DNA of 64,000 nt from contig NZ_BMKU01000006.1 of assembly GCF_014644495.1 (NCBI RefSeq), forward strand, positions 166,964 to 230,963, written 5' to 3'. Position numbers and translations under genes: made by a program. Below, in pieces: positions 1-10,324 of this stretch. Source of the DNA: Pseudarthrobacter polychromogenes (lineage in GTDB: Bacteria > Actinomycetota > Actinomycetes > Actinomycetales > Micrococcaceae). The notes beneath the pieces were generated by a model, which ran no database searches, was not told the origin of the DNA, and saw nothing but the letters and a program-made list of their open reading frames with translations. The number at the start of each line of letters is the position of its first letter. Position 1 is the stretch's first letter.

Positions 1-641
1 GACTGGATGAACAGCAGCGGGTACAGCAGTTCGTTCCAGTGGATGACGAACAGGAAAATGGCAGCTGCGGCGATGGACGGCGCGGACAGCGGCAGGGCGA
101 TGGAGACGTACGTCCGCCAGGGGCCGGTGCCGTCAATCGAGGAAGCTTCGTAGAGTTCCTTGGGCAGGGTCCGCATGAACCCGCCCAGGATGAAGACGGC
201 GATGGGCAGGGTGGATACCAGGTTCGCCAGCACCAGCCCGGCCAGGCTGTCCAGCAGCCCCAAACGGCCAAAGAGGACATACAGCGGAACCATGTTGGCC
301 TGCGCCGGGATGGCCATGCCGAGCACCAGGAACCCGAAGATGGCCCAGGACATGAACCCCTTGAGCCGGGAGACAGCGTAGCCGGCCAGGCTGGCCAGGA
401 ACAGGGTGAGCGGGACGGAGATGGCGGTGACAATGACGCTGTTCATGAAGGACGAACCGAGGTCCTGGCCGCCGATCACCTCTGCGTAGTTGCCGGGGGA
501 GAGGGACTGCGGCAGGCTGAACGGCCCGGCAAACAGTTCCTGCGTGGACTTGAAGCTGCCGAACCCCACCACGGTCAGCGGAACGATGATGATGACCGCG
601 TAGATCGCGAGGATTCCGCGGCGGGTTATTGACGAGAGCAT
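1..641 (-). CDS. Sugar ABC transporter permease (MalG type), C-terminus cut by window edge
   Basis: Inner-membrane permease of a carbohydrate ABC importer. About 213 N-terminal residues are visible, beginning MLSSITRRG, with hydrophobic segments near residues 10-30, 70-95, 105-130 and 140-160. The cytoplasmic EAA-loop motif (KELYEASSIDGTGPW) that contacts the ATPase is present. The start is the ATG just after the preceding gene's stop (4 bp gap), with an AAGGGGG ribosome site inside the end of that gene. It is the last visible gene of a leftward run with a second permease, a binding protein, a YihT-like aldolase and a PfkB kinase, so the cargo is probably sulfoquinovose or its glycerol glycoside (inferred). 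No ATPase gene is in view; many actinobacterial sugar importers share an MsmK-type ATPase encoded elsewhere. Confidence 0.9.
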   Translation of the reverse strand, partial: MLSSITRRGILAIYAVIIIVPLTVVGFGSFKSTQELFAGPFSLPQSLSPGNYAEVIGGQDLGSSFMNSVIVTAISVPLTLFLASLAGYAVSRLKGFMSWAIFGFLVLGMAIPAQANMVPLYVLFGRLGLLDSLAGLVLANLVSTLPIAVFILGGFMRTLPKELYEASSIDGTGPWRTYVSIALPLSAPSIAAAAIFLFVIHWNELLYPLLFIQ

Positions 642-645
642 GCTG

Positions 646-1608
646 TCATTCCCCCTTCGGGGTGAGGCGGAGCAGCCGGCGCTGGAGCCAGGTGACCAGG
701 GCGATCATGGCCATGAAGATGATCGACTGGGCGGCGGCGTAGCCGAACTCCGAGTTGGCGAAAGTGCTGTAGATGCGGGTGGAGAGGATGTCCAGGGACT
801 GCTTGGGCGGGTTGCCGGCAATGCCCAGGATCAGGTCGAAGGCCTTGAACGACTGCACGGTGGTGTAGGCCACCACGATGGACGTTGCCGGGGCCACGAA
901 GGGCCAGGTGATGGACTTGAACTGCTGCCACTTGTTGGCACCGTCCATCTCAGCTGCCTCGTAGAGTTCCCGCGGGATGGCCTGCAGGCCGGCGATGTAC
1001 ACCACCATCATCTGGCCGGCGTGGAACCACACCTGGGTCACGGCCACCCAGTACAGGGCTTGGGCGTCGTTGCCGAGGTAGGAGCTCTGGAGTGCTTCCA
1101 GCCCTACCCCGCCCAGCACCGCGTTGGCCAGACCGAAGTTGGGATCGTAGATGAACTTCCAGATGAAGGCCACGGACACCGAGGACAGGATGGTGGGGAA
1201 GAAGAACAGCGCGCGGAGCAGGACGCTTCCCCGTGAGTTCTTGGTCAGCAGCAGCGCCAGGATCAGCGAAAAGAAGGTCTGCGCGATGACCACCAGCAGC
1301 ACGAACTTGAGGTTGTTCATGAGGGCGTTCGTGAACAGTGAGTCGTTGGTGAACGCCCGGATGAAGTTGTCCAGCCCCACGTAGTTGAACGCTGCCGAGA
1401 AACCGTTCCAATCCGTGAGGGCGTACTGGAAGGCCTGCAGCGTGGGCATTACCAGGAAGAAGGCAATGACGGCTACGGCGGGAAGCGGGAAGAGGTACAG
1501 CGCCGGATTCACCCGGGTGGGGGAGCGGCGGCGTCCTTTATTGGCATTCACGTCGGGAGGGCTGCCTGGTGCCTTCCGCTTCGCAGGCAGCCCGGTATGG
1601 GTGCTCAT
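646..1608 (-). CDS. Sugar ABC transporter permease (MalF type)
   Basis: Permease of 320 residues, normal for the MalF/UgpA group. A basic, disordered N-terminus (about 1-35) precedes about six membrane segments. The EAA motif (ELYEAAEMDGANKWQQF, about residues 218-234) is intact. The ATG overlaps the stop of the upstream binding-protein gene (ATGA) and the gene ends 4 bp before the partner permease, so the three importer genes are tightly translated together. The substrate is inferred from neighbours only. Confidence 0.92.
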   Translation of the reverse strand: MSTHTGLPAKRKAPGSPPDVNANKGRRRSPTRVNPALYLFPLPAVAVIAFFLVMPTLQAFQYALTDWNGFSAAFNYVGLDNFIRAFTNDSLFTNALMNNLKFVLLVVIAQTFFSLILALLLTKNSRGSVLLRALFFFPTILSSVSVAFIWKFIYDPNFGLANAVLGGVGLEALQSSYLGNDAQALYWVAVTQVWFHAGQMMVVYIAGLQAIPRELYEAAEMDGANKWQQFKSITWPFVAPATSIVVAYTTVQSFKAFDLILGIAGNPPKQSLDILSTRIYSTFANSEFGYAAAQSIIFMAMIALVTWLQRRLLRLTPKGE

Positions 1609-2891
1609 ATCCGTTCGTCAACAATCTTCTGGGCGGCCTCTGCAGCCTGCTCGGGGCTGGTGCCCGAGATGACGGCGGTGGCGCTGGCTTCCACGGCGTT
1701 GCGGACATCCAGGTTCTGGAACTGGAACCGCGCGGCCAGTGCTGTGTTCTTATCCAGCCAGGGACTCAGGCGCTTCAGGTCCGGGTTGGTGTAGTCCACG
1801 TCCTTCACGGACACGTGCTGCGCCGTCTCGTTGGCGTAGTAGGCGGCATTCTCCGGCTCGGAGAGGAAGTCGATCCAGGCAGCCGCTGCGGCCTGGTTCT
1901 TGCTGGCCGAGTTAACGCCCAGGATGAAGGTTGCGTTGTAGACGCCCTCATACTTGGCGTTGCCGTCGGAGGTGTTGGGGAACACCAGCTCGATGGGGAA
2001 CTGGGCGCCCAGGCCGCGGACGGCGGCAATGTGGTACGAGCCGGTGGCAAGCATGGCTGCCTGGCCCTGCGAGAACAGGTTCTGGGCCGGCTCCACAGCG
2101 GTGCCGGTGGCGTTGGGCTGGAGGTACGGAACCAGGTCCTTGTACTGATTGAGCATCTTGATGAACCAGTCGTCCGTGACCTTCAGCTTGCCCTGTTCGA
2201 TCTGGGCGCACATGTCGTCCACAGGGGCGTTGTTGGCGATCATGCAGTTGAAGAGCTGGCCGCCGTTTCCAACATCGCCGCCCGGCCAGGAGATGGGGAT
2301 GACGCCGGAGGACGCCAGCTTCTCGCACATGGCCAGGAACGAGTCCCAGTCCTTGGGGGCGAGGTCAGCGCCGGCCTTGTCAAACAGGTCCACGTTGGCC
2401 ATCGGCATGGGGAACACCACCTGGTACGGCAGTCCCAGCTGGCTCTCTCCGGACTTTCCGGCGGAGAGCAGCCCTTCCTGGTAGTTCGAGACGGCCTTGC
2501 TGTCCTTGAGCTCGGTGTAGATGCCGGCCTCGGTGAAGTTCTTGAACTGGGACCCGCGGAAGGTGGCAAACGCGTCGCCAATGGAGCCGCCGCGCAGCTT
2601 CTGCAGGGCCTGGGCGTTGTAGTCGTTGGACGTCGAGATGTCCTGCGCCACTTCAACGCCGTTGTGCAGTGCGGCAAAGCGCTTGACCAGCTCGTCGAAC
2701 ACCACCTTGTCCTCACCGCGCCAGTGCGCAAAGGACACCTTGCCCGTGATGTCCCCCGTGGCGGGGGCGGCGGGGCCGGTGGCACCGCCGGGCGCCGTGG
2801 AACCGCCGGGACCGGCGCATGCTGCCGCGGTGGCGCCGAAGCCCAGGGCCCCCAGGAGTGCGATGGCCTGCCTGCGTGAAATCTGACTCAC
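1605..2891 (-). CDS. Sugar ABC transporter substrate-binding lipoprotein
   Basis: Extracellular solute-binding protein (family 1) of 428 residues. I choose the GTG at 2891 (reading VSQISRRQAIALL) because a GAGGAG ribosome site lies just upstream and the signal peptide then begins correctly; longer readings lack any signal. The leader has a twin-arginine-like SRRQAIALL and a hydrophobic core ending in AAAC, so Cys25 is the likely lipidated residue, followed by a Gly/Pro/Ala linker to about residue 45. It begins the importer part of the run, 95 bp after the aldolase gene. In this context it probably binds a sulfoquinovoside (inferred, analogous in role to SmoF of other sulfosugar loci), but no ligand residue can be assigned from sequence alone. 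Confidence 0.9.
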   Translation of the reverse strand: MSQISRRQAIALLGALGFGATAAACAGPGGSTAPGGATGPAAPATGDITGKVSFAHWRGEDKVVFDELVKRFAALHNGVEVAQDISTSNDYNAQALQKLRGGSIGDAFATFRGSQFKNFTEAGIYTELKDSKAVSNYQEGLLSAGKSGESQLGLPYQVVFPMPMANVDLFDKAGADLAPKDWDSFLAMCEKLASSGVIPISWPGGDVGNGGQLFNCMIANNAPVDDMCAQIEQGKLKVTDDWFIKMLNQYKDLVPYLQPNATGTAVEPAQNLFSQGQAAMLATGSYHIAAVRGLGAQFPIELVFPNTSDGNAKYEGVYNATFILGVNSASKNQAAAAAWIDFLSEPENAAYYANETAQHVSVKDVDYTNPDLKRLSPWLDKNTALAARFQFQNLDVRNAVEASATAVISGTSPEQAAEAAQKIVDERI

Positions 2892-2986
2892 AATAATCTC
2901 CTCGTTGAGTGTTTTGCTGTGCCTTGCTTGCTTGACTGCGGAAAGGGGCTTGCCACGGCCCTGACGCTGTGGCGCTCCCGGAGTGG

Positions 2987-3871
2987 TTACGCGTTGGTCC
3001 TTTGCGCGGTGACAACGTCGTCCACCACGGCGCAGAGGCGCTGCAGCCGGCGGACGGCGTCCGTGGACAAGGATTCGACGACGTCGGGCGCACCGATGCA
3101 GGAGGCCCAGACCGCGCGTCCGGACAGGAAGCCGCTGGCACCTTCCAGGCAGGCCCACCGGACTGCATCCGGAAAGACGTCTTCGGGGACGCCGGAGGAG
3201 AGCACCACCCAGGGTCCGTCGATGGCGTTGGTGAGCTCGGCGCACGCGGTGCGGACTTCGGCTTCGGGGGCCTGGCCGTGGAACGGGACTTCAGCCTTGT
3301 ACAGGTCCGCCCCCAGGCTGCCCAGCTCCCTGGCGGCTGCGAGGATGCCGGCGTTCCAGTCGAATTCCCCGCCGGCCAGGGGCTTGCGGGAGACGGGCTC
3401 GATGATGCTGATGAGACCCGCGGACCGGCAGCTGTCCACGAATTCGCGGACCATTTCCACCCTGCCTTCGGCGGGCTCGTCCGGGCGGTACAGCACCAGG
3501 AGCTTGAGGGCCTTGACGCCCAGGGCCTTGTATTTGTGCGGGTCCACGAGGCGGTCGATGGTTACCTCGCCCACCAGCTCGCCGTGCGCGGATTCGAAGT
3601 GGTCCGCCGAGGCGATCAGCCCGCAGCTGGGATCCACCACGTTGTCCGCAATGGCCTGGTCCAGGGCGAATTGCCGGTCGATGAGGACGCCGGATGCGTA
3701 GGGGGTGAGGATTTTGGCGGCCTGCAGCTTGAAGTCCTGCAGGTCCTGGTCAGTGACGGGCTGGTCGGTGTGTTCGGCGAACATGTTGCGCATGGCTTCG
3801 CGCTGGTCGACGGCGAGCATTGCGAAGGCGCCTGACGGGCGCTGGAGGGGTGAGAGGTCTGTGTGGCTCAT
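2987..3871 (-). CDS. yihT: Sulfofructose-1-phosphate aldolase-like protein (YihT/SqiA family)
   Basis: Class I aldolase of 294 residues, predicted to split 6-deoxy-6-sulfofructose 1-phosphate into dihydroxyacetone phosphate and sulfolactaldehyde. It follows remembered E. coli YihT almost end to end: SGAFAMLAVDQREAMRNMF near the start, ALKLLVLYR at 121-129, SIIEPV at 155-160, GADLYKAEVPF with the expected Schiff-base lysine at Lys192, and GFLSGRAVWAS with Arg252 at the place of the YihT arginine thought to hold the sulfonate. YihT is about 292 residues. It lies 16 bp after the PfkB kinase gene. The alternative is a tagatose-1,6-bisphosphate aldolase (LacD-like), which shares the fold; the closeness to YihT and the YihV-like neighbour favour the sulfosugar role. 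Confidence 0.82.
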   Translation of the reverse strand: MSHTDLSPLQRPSGAFAMLAVDQREAMRNMFAEHTDQPVTDQDLQDFKLQAAKILTPYASGVLIDRQFALDQAIADNVVDPSCGLIASADHFESAHGELVGEVTIDRLVDPHKYKALGVKALKLLVLYRPDEPAEGRVEMVREFVDSCRSAGLISIIEPVSRKPLAGGEFDWNAGILAAARELGSLGADLYKAEVPFHGQAPEAEVRTACAELTNAIDGPWVVLSSGVPEDVFPDAVRWACLEGASGFLSGRAVWASCIGAPDVVESLSTDAVRRLQRLCAVVDDVVTAQRTNA

Positions 3872-3887
3872 GGGCTGCTTCTTTCAG

Positions 3888-4802
3888 CTAGGCGGTGTGG
3901 TTGGAAGTAAGGACAGGTGTGATGGTCTGGTGCGGGATGGCGGAGCGGCCGTCCAGCCCTTCGCAGGATGCGGAGGCGGTGCGGCCAGCGAAGGCTGCCG
4001 CGTCAGCCAGGGAAAGGCCGGCGGCGACGGCGGCGAGCAGGGCGCCGTGGTAGACGTCGCCGGCGCCCAGGGTGGAGACGATCGTGGCTGGGGTTGCGGG
4101 CACGTGGAGCGGGTCCGCATTGCCGTCCTTGACCCAGGCACCGTCAGAGCCGGCGGTGGCGACGACGGCGGAGGCGCCGTCGTCGGCTGCTTTGCCCAGG
4201 AGCGCCTCGGGGGAGTGGTGCCCGCCGTACTCCGCGTGGAGCCGTTCGATGGTTGGGACGTAGAGGGCCACGCCCTGCGGGCTGAAGGACGCGATGGGGT
4301 TGCCGGCATCCACGCTGACGTTCAGGCTTCCGGCGCTGAAGGCCGGAAGGGACGCCACGGCGTTCCAGCCCAGGTGGTCCACGTGGACCCAGGCTGCCGA
4401 TTCCACCAGTTCATGGAACCGGCTGCCGGCCGGAAAACTGACCGGCGGCACGGGCCGGGTGACAATCGCCCGGCTTTCGGATGCCTTGCTGACCACGATC
4501 ACGCTGGCACCCGTTTTGACGTTGGGATCGCGGATCACCGCGGAAGTGTCCACGCCTTCGGCCTGTAGGCCGGCGATGATGCGGTCGCCTTCCTCGTCGG
4601 TGCCGAGGACGCCTGCGAAGGCCGTGTTTGCTCCGGCACGGGCGGCCGCCACGGCTGCGGTGGCGGCCGGGCCGCCACCCGCCGTCGCGAAGTCCGAAGC
4701 GACGGTGCGGCTGTCCGCTGCGGGGTAATCCTCCACCAAAGCGATGGAGTCAAGCGTGGCGCAGCCTACGAAGAGCAGGGTTCCAGTTGACGGTTGGGGC
4801 AC
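3888..4802 (-). CDS. yihV: PfkB-family sugar kinase, probable sulfofructose kinase (YihV-like)
   Basis: Ribokinase-fold kinase of about 304 residues, predicted to phosphorylate 6-deoxy-6-sulfofructose with ATP. The N-terminal motif GGGPAATAAVAAARAGA is almost the same as in E. coli YihV, and the C-terminal PfkB signature (TLGAGDVYHGALLAAVAAG) carries the catalytic aspartate. I prefer the GTG at 4802, which follows a GAGGTGG ribosome site and gives a length near YihV (298 aa); a GTG at 4847 would add 15 poorly conserved residues. It starts the leftward run and faces the divergent oxidoreductase gene across a 142-bp promoter region containing the predicted operator. A generic sugar kinase is possible if the neighbourhood is ignored. 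Confidence 0.8.
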   Translation of the reverse strand: MPQPSTGTLLFVGCATLDSIALVEDYPAADSRTVASDFATAGGGPAATAAVAAARAGANTAFAGVLGTDEEGDRIIAGLQAEGVDTSAVIRDPNVKTGASVIVVSKASESRAIVTRPVPPVSFPAGSRFHELVESAAWVHVDHLGWNAVASLPAFSAGSLNVSVDAGNPIASFSPQGVALYVPTIERLHAEYGGHHSPEALLGKAADDGASAVVATAGSDGAWVKDGNADPLHVPATPATIVSTLGAGDVYHGALLAAVAAGLSLADAAAFAGRTASASCEGLDGRSAIPHQTITPVLTSNHTA

Positions 4803-4853
4803 GTTCCACCTCGTTGTAGTTCCGGCTGGTACTGAAGAAATATACACACGCTA

Positions 4854-6087
<1,234 letters not shown>

Positions 6088-6095
6088 GTAAGTTG

Positions 6096-6113
6096 GTGTT
6101 GGAAAAGCAACAC
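6096..6113. promoter_or_regulatory. Predicted operator before the deoR-type gene
   Basis: A perfect inverted repeat GTGTTG-GAAAAG-CAACAC starts 9 bp after the oxidoreductase stop and ends 45 bp before the repressor ATG. It shares TGTTGGAA, the 6-base spacer and CAACACTT with the repeat at 4854, which suggests that the repressor controls both its own gene and the divergent operon. Confidence 0.6.
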
Positions 6114-6157
6114 TTCGCTGGCTTGCGGGCCGGCGAATGGGGCGGGAAGAAGGGGAT

Positions 6158-6940
6158 ATGAGCACCGCACGTGAAGAGGCGCCGCTGACGCCCCGCCAGC
6201 GCACCATCCTGGAGGAACTTGGCCGGCGCGGGTTTATTTCCACTACGGACCTGGCCGAGACTTTTGCGGTATCGGACATGACCGTGCGCCGGGACACCCG
6301 GGTACTGTCCAAACTGGGCCTGGTCAGGGTGGTCCACGGCGGGGTCAGCGCCATCCAGGGCCAAGGCCAGAACGCGGACTTCGCCGCCCGCGTGCGGGAG
6401 GATTCCGACGCGAAGCTCCGGGTGGCCCGTGCCTGCATCTCCATGATTGGGGAACGCGATGCCATCATCCTGGACGCCGGCACCACCACGTACCAGATCG
6501 CCCAGGAGCTGCCCAGCTCTTTTACGGGCACCATCATCACGCACTCCGCACCGGCCATCCAGCGCTGCCTGCAGTTGACCGCTGCCCGGACCATCTGCCT
6601 GGGCGGTGAACTGCTCCTGGACAGCCAGGCATTCAACGGTCCCATGACTGTCAGCGCCGCGGCGGGCCTCCGCGCCAAAACGGCCTTCATTGGCGTGAGC
6701 GGAATCCACGACGAAGCGTTTTACATTGAGCGGGACGTGGAGCGCGCCACTAAGATCGCCCTCATGAACTCTGCGGAACAGGTGGTAGTGGTGGCAACAC
6801 ACCAGAAGATGCTGCGGTACGCGCTGGCCAGGCTGGCCGCCTTTGACGCGGCCGACGTGCTGGTGACGGATGCGCCCCCGCCGCGGGAAATCGAGACGGC
6901 GCTGCGTGCCGCGGACGTCAAGCTCGTGGTGGCCGCGTGA
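6158..6940 (+). CDS. DeoR-family transcriptional repressor
   Basis: Regulator of 260 residues. The N-terminal winged helix-turn-helix (about residues 8-62) has the DeoR pattern RQRTILEELGRRGFIS...VSDMTVRRDTRVL, followed by the DeoRC sugar-phosphate-sensing domain with ILDAGTTTYQIA and the FNGPMT stretch. I choose the ATG at 6158 after AAGGGG; an ATG 21 bp upstream has no better site. E. coli YihW/CsqR, which controls the yih sulfoquinovose genes, is of the same family, so a sulfosugar or its phosphate is the likely inducer (inferred). Its stop overlaps the next gene's GTG start by GTGA. Confidence 0.85.
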   Translation: MSTAREEAPLTPRQRTILEELGRRGFISTTDLAETFAVSDMTVRRDTRVLSKLGLVRVVHGGVSAIQGQGQNADFAARVREDSDAKLRVARACISMIGERDAIILDAGTTTYQIAQELPSSFTGTIITHSAPAIQRCLQLTAARTICLGGELLLDSQAFNGPMTVSAAAGLRAKTAFIGVSGIHDEAFYIERDVERATKIALMNSAEQVVVVATHQKMLRYALARLAAFDAADVLVTDAPPPREIETALRAADVKLVVAA

Positions 6941-7866
6941 GGGCGCCGCTGCAGGTTTCCCTGCCCGACCAGAAACTGCTGGACGCGCTCGCGCCGGCTT
7001 CCGGCGTCGAGTTTTATGTGTGGGACTTTTCCGGGTCCGCCCCCGCTGAACGGCTGGACATTGTGGTGCCGCCGTATATGCGCGGGCCGGAGGTGCTGGC
7101 CGCGCTGGAGTCCGTGGAGATCGGCCTGGTCCAGAGCCAGTCCATAGGGTACGACGGCGTGGCGGACGTGCTGCCCGCGGGTTGCGTTTTCGCCAACGCG
7201 GCAGGGGTCCATGAAACGTCGACGGCGGAACTCGCCCTGGGCATGATGATCGCCAGCCAGCGCGGCATGGACGACTTCGCGCGCAACCAGGCCAGCGGCA
7301 CGTGGGACAACAGCCAGCGGCCCAGCCTTGCGGACCGGCGGGTGCTGCTGGTGGGTTACGGGGGAGTGGGCAAGGCCATCGAGGCCCGGCTTCTGCCCTT
7401 CGAAACGAAGGTGACCCGGATGGCGAGCCGTGAACGCGAGGATCCCAGCGGGAAGATCTTCGGCATCGACTCCTTGTATGAGCAGCTGCCGCTGCACGAC
7501 ATCGCGGTGGTCAGCGTGCCCCTCAGTGAGCAGACCCGCCAGCTGGTGGACGCGAAGTTCCTGGCCGCGATGCCGGACGGGGCGCTGCTGGTCAACGTGG
7601 CCCGCGGCGCCGTGGCGGACACGGATGCGCTGCTGGCCGAGGCGTCCTCGGGCCGGTTGCGTGCCGCTGTTGATGTGACGGACCCCGAACCGCTGCCCGC
7701 GGACCACCCCCTGTGGACCACGCCCGGCGTGCTGATCACCCCGCACGTGGGCGGGGCCAGTTCGGCGATGTTCCCGCGGATGGTCCGGCTGGTCCAGCAG
7801 CAGATTGGATTGATGCTGGAGGGCAAGGAGCCGGTGAACGTGGTGTTGGGCGGCGCTGCCGGGTAG
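6937..7866 (+). CDS. D-isomer-specific 2-hydroxyacid dehydrogenase
   Basis: NAD(P)-dependent dehydrogenase of 309 residues, slightly shorter than the family norm. It shows the Rossmann signature [30 protein letters not shown] with the substrate-binding arginine, a [15 protein letters not shown] segment and the catalytic-histidine region TPHVGG. The GTG start overlaps the deoR stop (GTGA), so the two are probably translationally coupled. Sulfolactaldehyde reductases such as YihU belong to the beta-hydroxyacid dehydrogenase family, not this one, so a direct role in the sulfosugar pathway is only a possibility; a housekeeping 2-ketoacid reductase is equally likely. Confidence 0.85.
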   Translation: MRAPLQVSLPDQKLLDALAPASGVEFYVWDFSGSAPAERLDIVVPPYMRGPEVLAALESVEIGLVQSQSIGYDGVADVLPAGCVFANAAGVHETSTAELALGMMIASQRGMDDFARNQASGTWDNSQRPSLADRRVLLVGYGGVGKAIEARLLPFETKVTRMASREREDPSGKIFGIDSLYEQLPLHDIAVVSVPLSEQTRQLVDAKFLAAMPDGALLVNVARGAVADTDALLAEASSGRLRAAVDVTDPEPLPADHPLWTTPGVLITPHVGGASSAMFPRMVRLVQQQIGLMLEGKEPVNVVLGGAAG

Positions 7867-7942
7867 GGTCATTTGCCCGAATCTGGGCGTTGTCCACATA
7901 GGGTCTGGGCAGCCTCTGATTGTCAGGGGTCGCTGGAAGACT

Positions 7943-9370
7943 GTGGTTATGGATGGCACCGTTCAGGACTTGATTAGCCGGGTTCGGTGTTTGCCCGTGT
8001 CCTCGGACAGTGCCGGGCTGATTGATCAGTTGCGGGGCCTGGAGGAGCTGAAGGCGGCCACTGCGGCTGCGCAGGCGAAAGTTGCTGTGGCGTTCGATCT
8101 TGCCCAGCGCCGCGAGCAGGCCAAGGCCGGGATACCGGTTGCGGAGCAGGGGCAGGGCGTAGCGGCGCAGGTTGCGCTGGCCCGGGGTGAGTCGCCGTCC
8201 CGGGGCGGCAGGCTGCTCGGGCTGGCCAAGGCGCTGGTGGCGGAGATGCCGCGTACCCTGGCTGCGCTGGATGCTGGCCGGCTGAATGAGTGGCGGGCCA
8301 CGCTGGTGGTCAGGGAGACGGCGTGCCTGGGCGCGGCGGACCGGTGCGCTGTTGATGAGGAGCTTGCCGCTGATACGGGTACTTTTGCTGGGGCCGGGGA
8401 CCGGGCGGTGGTGGCTGCGGCGCGGGCGGCGGCGTACCGTCGGGATCCGCGTTCGGTGACGCAGCGGGCTGCCCGTGCTGCCGGGGAGCGGTGTGTGAGC
8501 CTGCGTCCGGCCCCGGACACCATGGCGCGTCTGACGGCGCTGCTGCCGGTCGCGGAGGGTGTGGCGGCTTATGCGGCGCTGAGCGCACATGCCGACACTT
8601 TGCGCGCCGGCGGTGATGGCCGTTCCCGGGGACAGATCATGGCCGACACCCTGGTGGAGCGGACCACCGGCACCCCGGGCGGTGTCAGTGGGGTGGAAAT
8701 CCAGCTGGTGATGACCGACAGGACCTTGTTTCAGGGTGATTCTGAACCGGCACGCCTTCCCGGTTACGGGATTGTCCCGGCCGGCTGGGCCCGCGGCCTG
8801 GTCACCAGCGGTGGCAAGGGCGGCAAAGCCAGGAGTCCGGGATCAGCTGCCGGCGGCAGGGAGCCTGCGCTGGATGGACCGGAAAGTCCGGGCAGCAGGA
8901 CGCCCGCCGCCGGCGCCTGCCAGCCCGCAGCCGAAGTGCTTGAGACCGAGCCCGGAAAGCAGGATTTCATGGTGTGGCTGCGGCGGCTGTACGTGGCCCC
9001 CGGGGCGGGGGACCTGGTGGGGATGGATTCGCGGGCGCGGTTGTTCCCGTCAGGGTTGCGCCGCTTTATCCAGGCCCGTGATGACACCTGCCGCGCGCCC
9101 TATTGTGATGCGCCCATCCGGCATCACGACCACGTGGTGGCCTGGCATGCCGGCGGAGCCACCAGCCTCGGCAACGCGGCCGGGCTCTGCGAGGCCTGCA
9201 ACCATACAAAGGAAAACCACGGCTGGACAACCGTCCCCCGGCCGGGTTCCAGGCACACCATCGAATACCGGACGCCCACCGGACACACCTCCCACTCAAC
9301 GGCACCCCCACCCCCCGGAAGCCCGGTGGCTGGTCAGTTGGTGCGTGCCACGAAGCTGGTTCGAACTTAG
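7943..9370 (+). CDS. DUF222 / HNH endonuclease-domain protein
   Basis: Protein of 475 residues (473 if it starts at the ATG at 7949). A long DUF222 helical region (to about residue 300) is followed by a low-complexity Gly/Ala/Pro linker and a C-terminal HNH-type zinc motif: [19 protein letters not shown], then [14 protein letters not shown], with the two CxxC pairs and catalytic His. Proteins of this kind occur in many copies in Arthrobacter and other actinobacteria, often called 13E12 repeat proteins; their function is unsettled, with links to mobile elements proposed. Its end overlaps the convergent lysG gene by 4 bp. Confidence 0.85.
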   Translation: MVMDGTVQDLISRVRCLPVSSDSAGLIDQLRGLEELKAATAAAQAKVAVAFDLAQRREQAKAGIPVAEQGQGVAAQVALARGESPSRGGRLLGLAKALVAEMPRTLAALDAGRLNEWRATLVVRETACLGAADRCAVDEELAADTGTFAGAGDRAVVAAARAAAYRRDPRSVTQRAARAAGERCVSLRPAPDTMARLTALLPVAEGVAAYAALSAHADTLRAGGDGRSRGQIMADTLVERTTGTPGGVSGVEIQLVMTDRTLFQGDSEPARLPGYGIVPAGWARGLVTSGGKGGKARSPGSAAGGREPALDGPESPGSRTPAAGACQPAAEVLETEPGKQDFMVWLRRLYVAPGAGDLVGMDSRARLFPSGLRRFIQARDDTCRAPYCDAPIRHHDHVVAWHAGGATSLGNAAGLCEACNHTKENHGWTTVPRPGSRHTIEYRTPTGHTSHSTAPPPPGSPVAGQLVRATKLVRT

Positions 9371-10254
9371 CTACCCGGGTGTGCGCCGCGCAGTTTTTGG
9401 CGGCTGGCCTTGCGGACGGCCTTGGTGACGCGGACGAGCCGTGGTGAGTCCAGGGTCCAGGTCTGCCAGTAAAGGGCCACGTCATGGTGCTCGCGTTCCT
9501 TCAGTACTACCAGGGAGCCGTCGGCGAGGTCCGTTCCCAGCTGCAACTCGGGAATCATGCCCCAACCCAGGCCTGCCCTCAAACCTGCAAGGAATCCCTC
9601 GGATGAAGGGATGAAATGTGTTGGCGGCGCCTGCTGTACGCCGCGGGCCTTGAGCTGCAGTTGCTGCAGGTTGTCCTTGGCATTGAACTGGAGCATGGGC
9701 ATGCTCTGCCAGTCCACACCGTTGCCGGCTTTGAAGCGCTTGCGCAGCCCCGGGGTGGACACTGGCAGGTACCGCATATCGCCAAGCCGTTCCACCCGGC
9801 AGCCGTTGACCGGTGTGGGGTCGGAGGTGATCGCCCCGAGAACGTCTCCGCGGCGCAGGAGTTGGCTGCTGTGGTCCTGGTCCTCCACATGCAGGTCCAG
9901 GGTGGTCTCCGCCCACGTGCTGGCCTCGTGAAGTACGTCCACGAACCATGTGGCCAGGGAGTCGGCGTTGACGGCAACGGGGGTCACTGCCCGGGAAGAG
10001 ACGCCGTTTCCCAGTGACTCCCAGGTTTCTGCCTCGAGGACCTGCACTTGGCGGGACATACGCAGCAGGACCGATCCAGCTTCCGTGGGAGTACATGGCA
10101 CGCTACGGCGGACAACCACCAGCCCCACCGATTTTTCCAGTGCCCTGATGCGCTGGCTGACGGCGGAGGGACTGATTCCCAACAAATCGGCCGCAGCCTC
10201 GAAAGTTCCCTCGTCCACAATCGCTGCCAGGGCCCGGAGATGCTCGAAGTTCAT
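9367..10254 (-). CDS. lysG: LysR-type activator of the lysine/arginine exporter (ArgP/LysG)
   Basis: LysR-family regulator of 295 residues, the normal length. The N-terminal helix-turn-helix ([19 protein letters not shown]...[18 protein letters not shown]) closely matches the ArgP/LysG group, followed by a LysR effector-binding domain. It is divergent from a lysE gene with 70 bp between them, the classic Corynebacterium lysG-lysE arrangement, in which LysG senses lysine, arginine or histidine and switches on the exporter. The assignment rests on both family features and this gene pairing. Confidence 0.92.
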   Translation of the reverse strand: MNFEHLRALAAIVDEGTFEAAADLLGISPSAVSQRIRALEKSVGLVVVRRSVPCTPTEAGSVLLRMSRQVQVLEAETWESLGNGVSSRAVTPVAVNADSLATWFVDVLHEASTWAETTLDLHVEDQDHSSQLLRRGDVLGAITSDPTPVNGCRVERLGDMRYLPVSTPGLRKRFKAGNGVDWQSMPMLQFNAKDNLQQLQLKARGVQQAPPTHFIPSSEGFLAGLRAGLGWGMIPELQLGTDLADGSLVVLKEREHHDVALYWQTWTLDSPRLVRVTKAVRKASRQKLRGAHPGS

Positions 10255-10260
10255 GAAGTT

Positions 10261-10281
10261 ATTCTAATGGAACTGTAGAAT
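10261..10281. promoter_or_regulatory. Predicted LysG operator
   Basis: A 21-bp inverted repeat with arms ATTCTA and TAGAAT and a 9-base spacer lies in the lysG-lysE divergent region, right beside the lysG start codon. It has the T-N11-A form typical of LysR-type binding sites. Inferred from form and position only. Confidence 0.55.
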
Positions 10282-10324
10282 CTATCGTTTGTCTTCATAT
10301 GAGCGATCGGGCTACGGTCTAGGC

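Noticed and set aside
9340..9370. GGTTCGAA as the T-arm of a tRNA
   Set aside because: No acceptor, D or anticodon arms can be formed around it, and it is part of the HNH protein's C-terminus.
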